Source of the DNA: Arenicella sp.
Lineage (GTDB): Bacteria; Pseudomonadota; Gammaproteobacteria; Arenicellales; Arenicellaceae
Length of the DNA: 52,543 nt
Assembly: GCA_023301745.1 (NCBI GenBank)
Contig: JALZVW010000083.1
Span: 1-52,543 of the forward strand
Direction: 5' to 3'
The notes beneath the pieces are model-generated. The model searched no databases, was not told the origin of the DNA, and worked only from the letters and a program-made list of their open reading frames with translations. Position numbers and translations under genes: made by a program. Of the stretch, positions 15,830 through 24,310 are shown piece after piece. Within the stretch, counting starts at the first letter, position 1, and each line of letters starts with the position of its first letter.

Positions 15830-16561
15830 CTATATCAACCCTTCTTCTGAACCGATGGCTTTGACAAAGGCATCTTCTAAATTTTGTTCGCCAGTATCAT
15901 TTCGTAACGCTTCTGGCGAACCGCTGGCGGCGACTGTGCCGTTAGCAATAATCACTATTTCATCGCAAAGAGCCGCGACTTCTTGCATCACATGGCTTGA
16001 AAATAGGACGCAATGGCCAGCACTTTTCAAACGTTGGATGACCTCTCGAAGACCGCGTGTTGCCATGATATCGAGACCGTTGGTCGGTTCGTCCAACAAT
16101 ACATTTTTGGGATTGTGAACTAAGGCGCGAGCGAGTGCTACTTTGGTTTTTTGCCCTTGAGAGAAACCTTTTGCTCGCCGCCCAATAAAGTCACTCATAT
16201 CGAGTAACTCGGCTAACTCGTCAATGCGCAGACTGAGCTCTTTGCCTGACATGCCGTGTAATTCGCCAAAATAACGGATATTTTCTCGGGCCGTTAAGCG
16301 TTCGTAAATACCGGCTCCATGGGTTAATACACCGATCGATGACCTCACGGCAAGCTTGTCGACAGTGACATCAAGCTTGTCGATTAAGGCGGTACCGGCG
16401 TCAGGTCTAAAAGCCGTGTATAAGATTCTTAGAGTGGTAGACTTTCCCGCACCGTTGGGGCCGAGCAAGCCGGTAATTTTCCCATCGTGGGCGCTAAAAG
16501 ACACACCATCAACGGCTTTTACGGAGCCGAAATATTTTCTCAAATTTGAAACTTCGATCAT
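15830..16561 (-). CDS. natA: NatA-like ABC transporter ATP-binding protein
   Basis: A 243-residue ABC ATPase. Seen are Walker A GPNGAGKST (residues about 34-42), Q-loop region SIGVLTHGAGIYERLTARENI, signature FSQGQKTKVALARAL, Walker B VLLDEPTNGLD and the H-loop SSHVM. The signature has SQGQ instead of SGGQ, as is common in NatA-type proteins. It works with the permease at 14630. Its ATG overlaps the stop of the upstream peptidase gene by four bases (ATGA), which ties all three genes into one operon. Confidence 0.92.
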   Translation of the reverse strand: MIEVSNLRKYFGSVKAVDGVSFSAHDGKITGLLGPNGAGKSTTLRILYTAFRPDAGTALIDKLDVTVDKLAVRSSIGVLTHGAGIYERLTARENIRYFGELHGMSGKELSLRIDELAELLDMSDFIGRRAKGFSQGQKTKVALARALVHNPKNVLLDEPTNGLDIMATRGLREVIQRLKSAGHCVLFSSHVMQEVAALCDEIVIIANGTVAASGSPEALRNDTGEQNLEDAFVKAIGSEEGLI

Positions 16562-18072
16562 GGCGTTGGCCCCGTAGTGTCGATGAAAAAGGGCATCGCA
16601 CGCTCGCGTTCAATGCAGTCAGACTTTACCTCATCGAGGTTGGCATTTTGAATGAAATCACGCAATAAAAACGGCACGCAGCCTCGACCAATTACGCCAT
16701 GACCATGGGATGGCACAATTAAGTGCTTAGAATTGCTGAACATAGCCGCTGCGCGCTCGCCGTTAGCTGGCGGAGTTATCGGGTCGGTTTCGCCCGAAAG
16801 TACTAATACCGGTTTATTGCTGGCGAAGGCTTGGCGGAAATCTGGGTCCATAATACCTCTGGGCCAGACCTCGCAGACCGCTGAGAGTCCGTCGATCATA
16901 TCGCTTCCAAAGTAGGTGTTTGACGCTTGCTCCGTTGCGTTCGCTTTAACATATGGAGCATCTTCGGCACACATTACTGAATTGTGCATTGCTGTCGCAA
17001 AATCGGCACCTAATGATTCATTGATGTTAATAGCGTGGGCAGCAAGAGGAACATAGTCGCCGTCGTGCGCGGCTGAAATCAACATCGGTAAAAGGGCCAT
17101 GCTTTCGGTGGCGTAGGGCATAAACCGTACGGCCGCCAGCAAATCGATTTCACTGACTGTGTGCTCTATTTTTTTGCCGGTCAATGGGTGTGCGATATTG
17201 ATTGCGACCGGCTGATCTTTTAGCTTTTTCCTAAGCGCTTTAAATTTGACTGCAATGTCACCAAATTGTTCACTACAGTTTGGCGTTTCGTTGCAGCGTT
17301 TGACTATATTATCGAAAGCGTCTTGCGAACGACGCGCGATCTCGGCGCCGGCTAGGTTTAAACCAACATCGACTACACCATCTATGATCAACGCGCGTGT
17401 GCTCTCTGGATAACGCCTCAGGTAGTGTTGCGCAACTCGCGTACCATAGCTCACGCCATAGATTGTAAGTTGCTCGTAGCCGGCCGCTTTGCGCACAGCA
17501 TCGAGGTCTTGTACGGCGATAGAGGTAGTGTAGAAACGCGGGTCACTGTGACTGGTTTTGGTTAAACAGGTTTGGGTTAGTTTAATGGTTTGAGCACGAT
17601 CAAAGACGTTTGCTTGCTCTTCTTCCTCTGGCGTGTCGCATTGAAGAATATTTGAACGACCCGTGCCTCGCTGATCTACGATTAGTACGTCACGTTTTGC
17701 TCGGACAAAATCCAGCACTTGACGAAGGCCAATCGCCATATCTATTGATGAACCACCTGGGCCGCCTTGAATTACCGTGAACGCGTCGGCTTCAGGTGTA
17801 GACGCGTTAGAGGGTAGTTTGACGACAAACAAATCAATTGATTTACCATCCGGGGCTTCGGGGTTCTCAGGACGCGAGAGCGTCGCGCATTCAGCATCGA
17901 TTTCGACGGCCTTGTGCTTTATTTGGCATCGTTTGAAACTAAGGCTTTGGTCGGATTCTTGCGCGTGGCTAACGGTGGTCATAGCCGCAAAAGTGGCCGT
18001 AGTAAAAATGACGACAATCAGCGTATTGACTGCCAATCCACATTTGGCAAACGAAAAGTTCATTGAGTGCAT
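16558..18072 (-). CDS. Exported S33-family peptidase (TAP-like alpha/beta hydrolase)
   Basis: About 504 residues from the chosen ATG at 18072; a second ATG at 18063 is equally possible, while the longer GTG form from 18105 puts non-signal residues ahead of the signal peptide. The signal peptide NTLIVVIFTTATFAAMTTVSHA predicts export. The alpha/beta hydrolase core shows the oxyanion region VIQGGPGGSS, DQRGTGRS, nucleophile elbow IYGVSYGTR (GxSxG), acid region SGETDPITPP and the histidine in VPSHGHGV, followed by a TAP-like C-terminal domain with Cys pairs. The family contains proline and tripeptidyl aminopeptidases. ATGA overlap with natA suggests the peptidase and exporter act in one process, for instance on a peptide or toxic compound in the periplasm; that link is inference. 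Confidence 0.88.
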   Translation of the reverse strand: MHSMNFSFAKCGLAVNTLIVVIFTTATFAAMTTVSHAQESDQSLSFKRCQIKHKAVEIDAECATLSRPENPEAPDGKSIDLFVVKLPSNASTPEADAFTVIQGGPGGSSIDMAIGLRQVLDFVRAKRDVLIVDQRGTGRSNILQCDTPEEEEQANVFDRAQTIKLTQTCLTKTSHSDPRFYTTSIAVQDLDAVRKAAGYEQLTIYGVSYGTRVAQHYLRRYPESTRALIIDGVVDVGLNLAGAEIARRSQDAFDNIVKRCNETPNCSEQFGDIAVKFKALRKKLKDQPVAINIAHPLTGKKIEHTVSEIDLLAAVRFMPYATESMALLPMLISAAHDGDYVPLAAHAININESLGADFATAMHNSVMCAEDAPYVKANATEQASNTYFGSDMIDGLSAVCEVWPRGIMDPDFRQAFASNKPVLVLSGETDPITPPANGERAAAMFSNSKHLIVPSHGHGVIGRGCVPFLLRDFIQNANLDEVKSDCIERERAMPFFIDTTGPTP

Positions 18073-18310
18073 TCCAGTAACAATAATTAGGCTGTAATTT
18101 AACACAGTTCTGCCTTTAATGAGCCGATGATATCGGTGTCTGAAGGCGAAATTAATTGATCATTACCAATGCTTGCCGTGCATCATGTTTCCTTGTCTTT
18201 AAGCGGTTCGTAACTTTTCGCTTGCTTGATTATCGTTTTCAAATTTGCTTGAACAGAACCTGCATAACTATATAAACATATTCTCGCCGCAATGCGCTAA
18301 TATTGCTTCT

Positions 18311-19195
18311 ATGATAAAGAGTATTCTCGATAGATTAAATCAGCCGTTTCCGAGCAAGAAAAGCCTGCGAGGTAGCCTCTTAAATCTATTTTATGTGTCG
18401 ATTTTTATCGCTGGATTCCTATTCATATTTAGGCCGTTTGGGATGCGCCAGGCACCAAATCCATTTGTTATTTCAGCCGCGTTTGGCGCGGTGTCTTTGA
18501 TTTTCTCGGTAAGTTTCGAATTATTTTGCCGTTTTGGTTTGAGAATTAAAACCGATATTCCAAGTTGGACTCTATGGAAGTGGTTAGTTCAATCGTTCTT
18601 AGTCGTCAGTTGGATTGCTTTCGGCAATCATCTTTTACAGTCGTTGTTGTTTTGGGGGCACTTCGGAAGCCTTAATCAGTGGCTGGCCGTTTGGCAAGCC
18701 ACTTTAACCTTGGGATGTTTTCCGATTTTTGTGTCTGGCTTAGTAGTGCAAATGCGGGCCGTAACGAACAATGTTCAACAGGCGAATGACATTGATTTGC
18801 CGAGTGAGCAAAAATCCTCTGGCCCGGTAATTGAATTCTCTTTGAATGCGAATGAGTCGTTTAGCGTCGTGGCAGCTGACTTGCTCTACGTTGAAGCGAT
18901 GCAGAACTATGTGCAGCTGCATGTACGTGGGGGTAATAAAATCTCACGCCAGATGATTCGTATTACCATTGCCAATACGCTACGGCAAATTCATGAGCTT
19001 GGCGTTACTAACATTGTCCGTTGCCACCGGTCTTATTTGGTTAACCTAGACGCGATTGATACTGTAAAAGGCAATGCGCAAGGGTTGAGGCTTGAGCTAA
19101 ATGACGCATTAGATGTTTTTGTACCTGTTTCAAGAAGCTATATTCCGGAGTTTAAACGTGCGCTAAAGCTTGCTAATCGTGCTGCTGCGTTGTGA
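18311..19195 (+). CDS. Membrane-anchored LytTR family transcriptional regulator
   Basis: 294 residues from the ATG at 18311 (MIKSILDRL); the TTG start 22 codons earlier (18245) adds residues unlike the family. Four hydrophobic segments occupy about 25-160 (FYVSIFIAGFLFIFRPFGM first). The C-terminal LytTR DNA-binding domain, about 195-290, shows LYVEAMQNYVQLHV, IANTLRQIHELG, VRCHRSYLVNLDAI and the closing VFVPVSRSYIPEFKRAL. There is no receiver domain and no adjacent histidine kinase, so the membrane part itself is probably the sensor. It reads toward the DUF2306-like gene 123 bases on, with a candidate direct-repeat site between. Confidence 0.88.
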   Translation: MIKSILDRLNQPFPSKKSLRGSLLNLFYVSIFIAGFLFIFRPFGMRQAPNPFVISAAFGAVSLIFSVSFELFCRFGLRIKTDIPSWTLWKWLVQSFLVVSWIAFGNHLLQSLLFWGHFGSLNQWLAVWQATLTLGCFPIFVSGLVVQMRAVTNNVQQANDIDLPSEQKSSGPVIEFSLNANESFSVVAADLLYVEAMQNYVQLHVRGGNKISRQMIRITIANTLRQIHELGVTNIVRCHRSYLVNLDAIDTVKGNAQGLRLELNDALDVFVPVSRSYIPEFKRALKLANRAAAL

Positions 19196-19213
19196 TTGAT
19201 TGCGCTTTGTTTG

Positions 19214-19242
19214 TCGTTCGTCAGAAAAACATGTCATCCGTC
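19214..19242. promoter_or_regulatory. Candidate LytTR direct-repeat site
   Basis: TCGTTCGTC (19214-19222) and TCATCCGTC (19234-19242) match at seven of nine bases with a 20-base period, about two helical turns. LytTR domains bind two direct repeats spaced this way. The site lies between the LytTR gene and the DUF2306-like gene, 76 to 105 bases before the latter's start. Confidence 0.4.
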
Positions 19243-19318
19243 CCAAAGCCTTAGCTTAGTGGTGTTTTAAGTCATACAGTTGTTTCAACACAAACATAAT
19301 GTTGATGGTGAAACAAAC

Positions 19319-20032
19319 ATGGAAATCCTAAGCCAAATTATCTTGATCTCTCATATAGCGGCCGGTTTCGTCGCTCTAGCCTTATTCTGGGTGCAGGCAG
19401 GGAGCCGAAAAGGCACAGCCCGTCATAGAACGCTGGGTAAGCTCTACGTACAGCTGATGTGGGCCGTTGTTGTTAGCGCTGTCTTGCTGTGTATCGTTAG
19501 CTTTATCAATGGGCGCAATGTCATTGCAACTTTTTTGATTTTTATCGCATTGATAACGGCTAAGCCGCTGTGGCTTGGGGTTGCTGTGCTTAAGGCTAAG
19601 AAAGGTCAGTACAATAAAGCAATCGGGGTCTACCGAGTTGGACATGTGTCTTTTAATCTACTTATTGTGTCTACAGGTGCGGCGATGGTTGGCTATGGCG
19701 CTTATCTCGGCGGACAGGGTTTTGCTATGTTGCTGATCATCTTTGGCGGCCTGGGGTTAGCAAATATGTTTGACTTATGGTCGTCGGTAAAGGCGATAAA
19801 CAGCGATGATTTTAGTGAGTGGACTAAAGTTCATATTGTCGGCATGGGAACAAGTGGCATAGCCGCGCATACCGCGTTCTTGGTGTTTGGGGCCAATCGG
19901 TTCTTACCTGAGGCGGTTACGCAAAGCAATTGGTCATTCGTACCTTGGTTAGCGCCAACCGTGGTTGGTACAATTTTAATTCGAATTGCGGTTACTAAAT
20001 ACCAAGCTAGGCAAACTAAAAAGCCTACTTAG
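19319..20032 (+). CDS. DUF2306-like membrane protein
   Basis: 237 residues from the ATG at 19319 (MEILSQIILISHIAAGF), which puts the first helix at the N-terminus; the upstream ATG at 19280 adds 13 polar residues. Seven hydrophobic segments. The blocks HIAAGFVALALFWVQAGSRKG, TARHRTLGKLYV and a histidine in WTKVHIVGMGTSGIAAHTAF resemble DUF2306-type membrane proteins, where conserved histidines suggest a heme or metal site. Function unknown. Its position after the LytTR gene suggests that it is the regulator's target. Confidence 0.65.
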   Translation: MEILSQIILISHIAAGFVALALFWVQAGSRKGTARHRTLGKLYVQLMWAVVVSAVLLCIVSFINGRNVIATFLIFIALITAKPLWLGVAVLKAKKGQYNKAIGVYRVGHVSFNLLIVSTGAAMVGYGAYLGGQGFAMLLIIFGGLGLANMFDLWSSVKAINSDDFSEWTKVHIVGMGTSGIAAHTAFLVFGANRFLPEAVTQSNWSFVPWLAPTVVGTILIRIAVTKYQARQTKKPT

Positions 20033-20156
20033 ACGGCCTCTGATAGACTTGTTGTGAATTCGCTGTAATGAAATAATCAAATGCAGGGTCTACTACTTTG
20101 AACTGAGAAAATGGAAAGCGCTATGTGTTTTCCTTATTGACTAACAAGAGGTTTCT

Positions 20157-20570
20157 ATGCAGCGTTCTTTATTACTTACTTTAGCATCACTGACTATGTT
20201 GATGCAGTCGTCGTTTTCTTACGCATCAGGTGGCGGTGGCGGCGGTGGTGGCTTCTCTGGCGGCGGTGGGTCTATTCCACAAGCACGACCTGTCGACCAA
20301 ACTTACGAGTTAGGCAAAGCAATCTATACGGGGAGAGCGAAAGGTGAACCATCTCTCGAGTACTGTATCGCGGTAGAAGGTGAGAAACTGCCTCTTAAAC
20401 GCAAGTCTGTTAAGGTATTTAAAGACAGCACTTATAATGACTTTGCTAACAATTTGTATAATTGCGAGGAGCCTGATCAGTTGGTTGCTGAAACCTTAAC
20501 TCGTGATAGTTTGTTATATGTTGTTTACTATCTAAATAAGCGCCACAAGCTTAAACTGCGAGGCTCTTAA
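20157..20570 (+). CDS. Glycine-rich exported hypothetical protein
   Basis: A 137-residue protein with a signal peptide (LLLTLASLTMLMQSSFSYA, cleavage near residue 24), a run of eight glycines and a second GGGG, then a folded part. YELGKAIYTGR...LEYCIAV with two cysteines (near 80 and 101) suggests one disulfide. The block ELGKAIYTGR recalls the N-terminal helix of small c-type cytochromes, but there is no CxxCH heme site. Function unknown. AGAGG lies before the ATG and a terminator follows. Confidence 0.65.
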   Translation: MQRSLLLTLASLTMLMQSSFSYASGGGGGGGGFSGGGGSIPQARPVDQTYELGKAIYTGRAKGEPSLEYCIAVEGEKLPLKRKSVKVFKDSTYNDFANNLYNCEEPDQLVAETLTRDSLLYVVYYLNKRHKLKLRGS

Positions 20571-20619
20571 TAAGCCGCGTAGGTATTCTAAAAAACTATT
20601 TATGTGGTGAAACTACACT

Positions 20620-20657
20620 AAGCCTCACAATCTCGGCAGTTATGATTTGAGGCTTTT
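20620..20657 (+). terminator. Intrinsic terminator after the glycine-rich protein gene
   Basis: AAGCCTCA (20620-20627) pairs with TGAGGCTT on the other arm, extended by a bulged AATC/GATT, with an 11-base loop and T-rich sequence after. It lies between the two convergent genes and could serve both strands. Confidence 0.7.
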
Positions 20658-20682
20658 GTGTGTTTTCTGAACATTTTTTGGC

Positions 20683-22038
20683 TTACTCAGTTGAAAATTT
20701 TGATAGTTGAAGACTGCGCCACGAGCAATAAATCGCGACCAGCATCGGTGGTGCGAATTCAAGCGCTATAACCCAATTCCAATGTGTATAAGGCTCCAAA
20801 CCTGAGTTGCTCAGATTAATACCTGATGCGTAGCTTAGTAAGATTGTTACCGACGCTAGCCATGCCCAAGGGCTGGGTCGAAGAACCGCAAAGGGTAATA
20901 GCCATACCAGATACCATGCATTGAAAACCGGTGCACACAGAAATAGCCCCGCGTAGAGAAGATCACCGCGTAACGCTTGGTGAGCAATGACTGAAGGTCC
21001 TTTCTTTAAATAGAATAATAGATAACTCGCACTGGCAACCGCAAGGGTGCCAATCAAGGTCAGTTTGACGCTGCTCAGTGATACCCATTTTCCCACCGTG
21101 ATGCTTGCAAGCAAGTACAGTGGCGCATTAAATAGCCAATCACTGCTCATTGAACTCAAGCCGTCAGGCAACCAAGCCTCTTTGATGCCAAAAGGAGCCG
21201 CAATAAGGACTGCTGTGACTAAAAATGCAAACCACGCTTTCCATTCAAATCTGAGTAAAAAAGGCAAAAGCATGACAGCAAAAATTTTCACTCCACACGC
21301 TAAAGCCATGCAAATGCCAACGCTCACAAACTGGCGTTTATTCAGCATAAATAAGGCTAAAACAATCAACATGACGCCGGCAATGTCTGGGTGTGCGGTC
21401 ACTACAAACTCTTTAATTACTAGCGGACTCCATGCATAAAGGAGTACCGAAGTAGACTTGGTTAGTTTTAACAGCAATAAAATAATGGCTAGATCGATTA
21501 GCCCAAGCAGTGCTTGTAATGCCCATATTTCTCCCGGGGCAATTAGATAAGCGAGGGCAAATAGCCACTGACTGGTTGGGCCATAAATTGTTTCAATGAA
21601 TGGGTAATTAATACCGTCTAAAATGACTTCAAACTGTTCGTTAGCGTGTTGTGTGCCAAAAAAATCGGCAGGCGCGATACCGTAAGGTGAGCCCGTTTCG
21701 ATGGTCATTCGGGCGTCCCAAAGGTAGCGATAGAAGTCGTCTTCTAATACCGGGAAGGTAAAGCCACCTATTATCCGAAACAACACCGCAAAGCCGATCA
21801 GGGTGCGCAGATTAATGTCGATGTTCTGTCGATTGTGGATATGCCAAACCCAAAAACTTAAAGCGGCGCAAAAAAGGCTCACGCTTAGTAATTGGGTCAA
21901 TTCAAAATGACCGTAATAGCGAGAGTTTAACGCCATATAAAGGTAGGCTAGGCTGGATAGGCCGCCAGCAATAATTGCCTGCAAATTCGGAGTCAACAGC
22001 CCTAGTCGGGGCGCCGAATGTCGAGCGTCGGTACTCAT
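20683..22038 (-). CDS. GT-C type membrane glycosyltransferase (GT87/mannosyltransferase-like)
   Basis: A 451-residue polytopic protein with about eleven helices. The first loop has VLEDDFYRYLWDARMTIETG, the acidic DD plus YRYLWD motif of GT-C enzymes that use polyprenyl-phosphate sugars. LAHPDIA-type and VTAHPDIAGVM sequence and the FNAWYLVWLLPFA block near residue 370 also fit. The gene starts 132 bases from the divergent GT2 gene, which resembles dolichol/polyprenol-phosphate mannose synthase. The pair could make a lipid-linked sugar (GT2) and then transfer it on the periplasmic face (GT-C). Acceptor unknown. Confidence 0.8.
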   Translation of the reverse strand: MSTDARHSAPRLGLLTPNLQAIIAGGLSSLAYLYMALNSRYYGHFELTQLLSVSLFCAALSFWVWHIHNRQNIDINLRTLIGFAVLFRIIGGFTFPVLEDDFYRYLWDARMTIETGSPYGIAPADFFGTQHANEQFEVILDGINYPFIETIYGPTSQWLFALAYLIAPGEIWALQALLGLIDLAIILLLLKLTKSTSVLLYAWSPLVIKEFVVTAHPDIAGVMLIVLALFMLNKRQFVSVGICMALACGVKIFAVMLLPFLLRFEWKAWFAFLVTAVLIAAPFGIKEAWLPDGLSSMSSDWLFNAPLYLLASITVGKWVSLSSVKLTLIGTLAVASASYLLFYLKKGPSVIAHQALRGDLLYAGLFLCAPVFNAWYLVWLLPFAVLRPSPWAWLASVTILLSYASGINLSNSGLEPYTHWNWVIALEFAPPMLVAIYCSWRSLQLSKFSTE

Positions 22039-22170
22039 TTTTTGCTGAGAATCACTTTGTAGGTAAGGAAATCATTGGGTTTAGGGTCTTTTATATCGTA
22101 AGTTAGTTTTGTTGTTAATAAATAGCAATCAGGCTATTGAGTCAAATTTAGTCGTAAAAGGTAATTTTTC

Positions 22171-22947
22171 ATGTCGTATTTCCATCAACGTGTTGCCGTT
22201 ATCATACCCGCTTTCAACGAGGCGCTTAGCATTAAGTCCGTGGTTGAAGAGTTGCGAAATTTGAAGTCACCGCAAAATAAAGATTTGGCATTGATTGATG
22301 ATTTGATTGTAGTTAACAATGGCTCAACGGATGGAACGCCGGAAATCGCGAAGCGAGCTGGCGCAAACGTGTTCAGTGAATTTCGTAAAGGCTATGGATA
22401 TGCTTGCCTGCGGGGTATTGAGCAGCTCGAGCGGCCTGGTCAGCTAGCACCGAATGTTGTGGTGTTTGTTGACGGAGATCATTCTGTTGATGTAACCGAG
22501 CTCGAGGCGCTTCTGCATGCGGTTAGTGAGGGCAATGACTTAGTTGTCGGCAGCCGCGTTAGTCGTCTCCAAGAACGTCATTCGATAGGAGCTCACCAAC
22601 AGTTTGGCAATCACTTAGCCAGTGGCCTGGTAAGACTGTTATGGAAGGAGCCGATTTCTGATCTAGGGCCGTTTAGGGCCATTCGATACTCGGCTCTTAA
22701 GCAACTTGATATGCAAGATCAACGCTTTGGTTGGACAGTTGAGATGCAGGTTAAAGCGATTCAAGCAGGCATGAGCTACCAAGAGGTGCCGGTGCGAAGT
22801 CTTAGGCGTATTGGTGTATCGAAAATTAGTGGCACGGTGCGAGGCACAATTGGCGCGGCTATCGGAATATTTTCAATGGTATTTAAACTCTATTGGCGTG
22901 AAGCCAAGTTTTTAGCGTCTCTAAAGGTCTTCTCTGAACAACGGTAA
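22171..22947 (+). CDS. Family 2 glycosyltransferase (polyprenyl-phosphate sugar synthase-like)
   Basis: A 258-residue GT-A enzyme. Seen are VAVIIPAFNEALSIKSVVEEL at the N-terminus, DDLIVVNNGSTDGTPEIA, the metal-binding VVFVDGDHSVD (DxD-like, near residue 108) and GPFRAIRYSALKQL with FGWTVEMQVKA, matching dolichol-phosphate mannose synthase-like enzymes. There is no C-terminal membrane domain. It is divergent from the GT-C gene, and the following gene is 119 bases further on the same strand. Confidence 0.88.
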   Translation: MSYFHQRVAVIIPAFNEALSIKSVVEELRNLKSPQNKDLALIDDLIVVNNGSTDGTPEIAKRAGANVFSEFRKGYGYACLRGIEQLERPGQLAPNVVVFVDGDHSVDVTELEALLHAVSEGNDLVVGSRVSRLQERHSIGAHQQFGNHLASGLVRLLWKEPISDLGPFRAIRYSALKQLDMQDQRFGWTVEMQVKAIQAGMSYQEVPVRSLRRIGVSKISGTVRGTIGAAIGIFSMVFKLYWREAKFLASLKVFSEQR

Positions 22948-23066
22948 TTTAGTGCGCGGCTGTTGATTGTAATAACCAGTTAAATGAAAAAAATATCAGT
23001 ACTTTGAATCTGACGTTCATCGGGTCATAATGACCGATGTAATAAGAAGAATTAAAGGGGCTGATT

Positions 23067-24293
23067 GTGAAGAATTTATTAATACTGGTTTTAGTTATAG
23101 TGGCCGTTGCCGTTGTCGGTAAGGTGGTCTTAGAGAAGCAATACGAAAGTGAACTTGATGATGCGATTGCCCTCACGCGAGGGTTTGCAGATATAAGGTA
23201 TGACAATATTAAGATTGGCTTTGATGGTTCGATCTCAATCAATGGGCTTAGTGTCACTCCTGCAGGCCTTGACGACAGTGTTTATATCCAAAACATTACC
23301 GCCATCTCATCTGACCGGATGTTCCCCGTTAAGGGTCTTGACGTATTTAAAGATGGACAGTTTCCTGAAACATTCGAAGTGAATGTTAGCCAACTTTCGC
23401 TTCCTCTTAGCTTAGCCGATGAATCAAAAGGAGTTTACTTAGAAAGTCTCCCCGAGGGAGGGCAGTGCCGTAGTTTGATGGCATCGCTTAATTACGAAGA
23501 CGCAGGTTATTCCAAGTTAGATGCCGATATTCGTTTTGCGTTCAACTTTAGTGATGTGTACAACGCCGTTGTTAATATTGAGCAATTCGACCAAGCGGCT
23601 AGTACGACCGTTGAATGGATTTTTGATGCTAATAAAGTTGAAGACCTTATTACGCGTCAGACAGAGCAATTGCCGGTAAGTGAGTTAAACGTCACATTTG
23701 AACTTGAGCCTGATGCTGCTGAACGGTTTATTGATCAATGTGCCAGCGAATTCAAAGTAACACCTGATGTATATTTAGATAAAGTCGTGGGCTCAGCTAA
23801 ATATTCTCAAAATAGCTTTGGCGCCGATCTTGGGCCAGAAATGCGTACTAGTTTAGTGAAGTTCATGCAGGGAGGTTCTCGCTTCGAATTGAAATCGAAA
23901 CCAGGCCCTCAATTGAAAAACTTAGAACAGCTTCAATTTTATAAAGCTCAAGACATACTCCGATGGCTGAACCTAACGGTTGCGTTAGATGGAGAAAATG
24001 TGCCACTAACGGCATCGACAGTGGCGACAGGCGAGAGCGAAGAAGCTGAATCTAAGAAGTCGAAATCTGAGGCTAAACCAAAGTACTCTACGATATCGGC
24101 ATCAAGCGCAAGTCGCTATATTGGCCGCTGGGTGCGTATTAAAAGAAGTAATGAGCGAAAGCGTCTCGAGGGGAAACTATCTGGCATCGATGATGATGAT
24201 CGCCTGATGGTTGACATGTATCGGCACGGTGGGTTAATGACATTAACCGTCGGTGCTCAAGAGATCGAACATATAGAAGTACTTAATAAATAG
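23067..24293 (+). CDS. Membrane-anchored hypothetical protein, 408 residues
   Basis: Not assigned to a family with confidence. GTG start with AGGGG six bases before it. Residues 4-22 are a strong hydrophobic anchor (LLILVLVIVAVAVVGKVVL), so the protein is periplasmic and tethered. The body is rich in beta-strand repeats (IKIGFDGSISINGLSV, VYIQNITAIS) like AsmA/DUF945-type periplasmic proteins. A lysine- and serine-rich linker (about 325-345) is followed by a compact C-terminal block, YIGRWVRIKRSNERKRLEG, then a strand-rich ending, which resembles a small Sm-like barrel. It is 17 bases from the next gene and probably in one operon with it. Confidence 0.6.
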   Translation: MKNLLILVLVIVAVAVVGKVVLEKQYESELDDAIALTRGFADIRYDNIKIGFDGSISINGLSVTPAGLDDSVYIQNITAISSDRMFPVKGLDVFKDGQFPETFEVNVSQLSLPLSLADESKGVYLESLPEGGQCRSLMASLNYEDAGYSKLDADIRFAFNFSDVYNAVVNIEQFDQAASTTVEWIFDANKVEDLITRQTEQLPVSELNVTFELEPDAAERFIDQCASEFKVTPDVYLDKVVGSAKYSQNSFGADLGPEMRTSLVKFMQGGSRFELKSKPGPQLKNLEQLQFYKAQDILRWLNLTVALDGENVPLTASTVATGESEEAESKKSKSEAKPKYSTISASSASRYIGRWVRIKRSNERKRLEGKLSGIDDDDRLMVDMYRHGGLMTLTVGAQEIEHIEVLNK

Positions 24294-24310
24294 AGTGTTC
24301 CTATGATTCA

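Noticed and set aside
14630-18072. Lantibiotic or microcin export and immunity system
   Set aside because: No precursor peptide ORF, modification enzyme or C39 peptidase domain is visible; the operon content only supports a peptidase plus NatAB-like exporter.
20157-20570. c-type cytochrome
   Set aside because: No CxxCH heme-binding motif.
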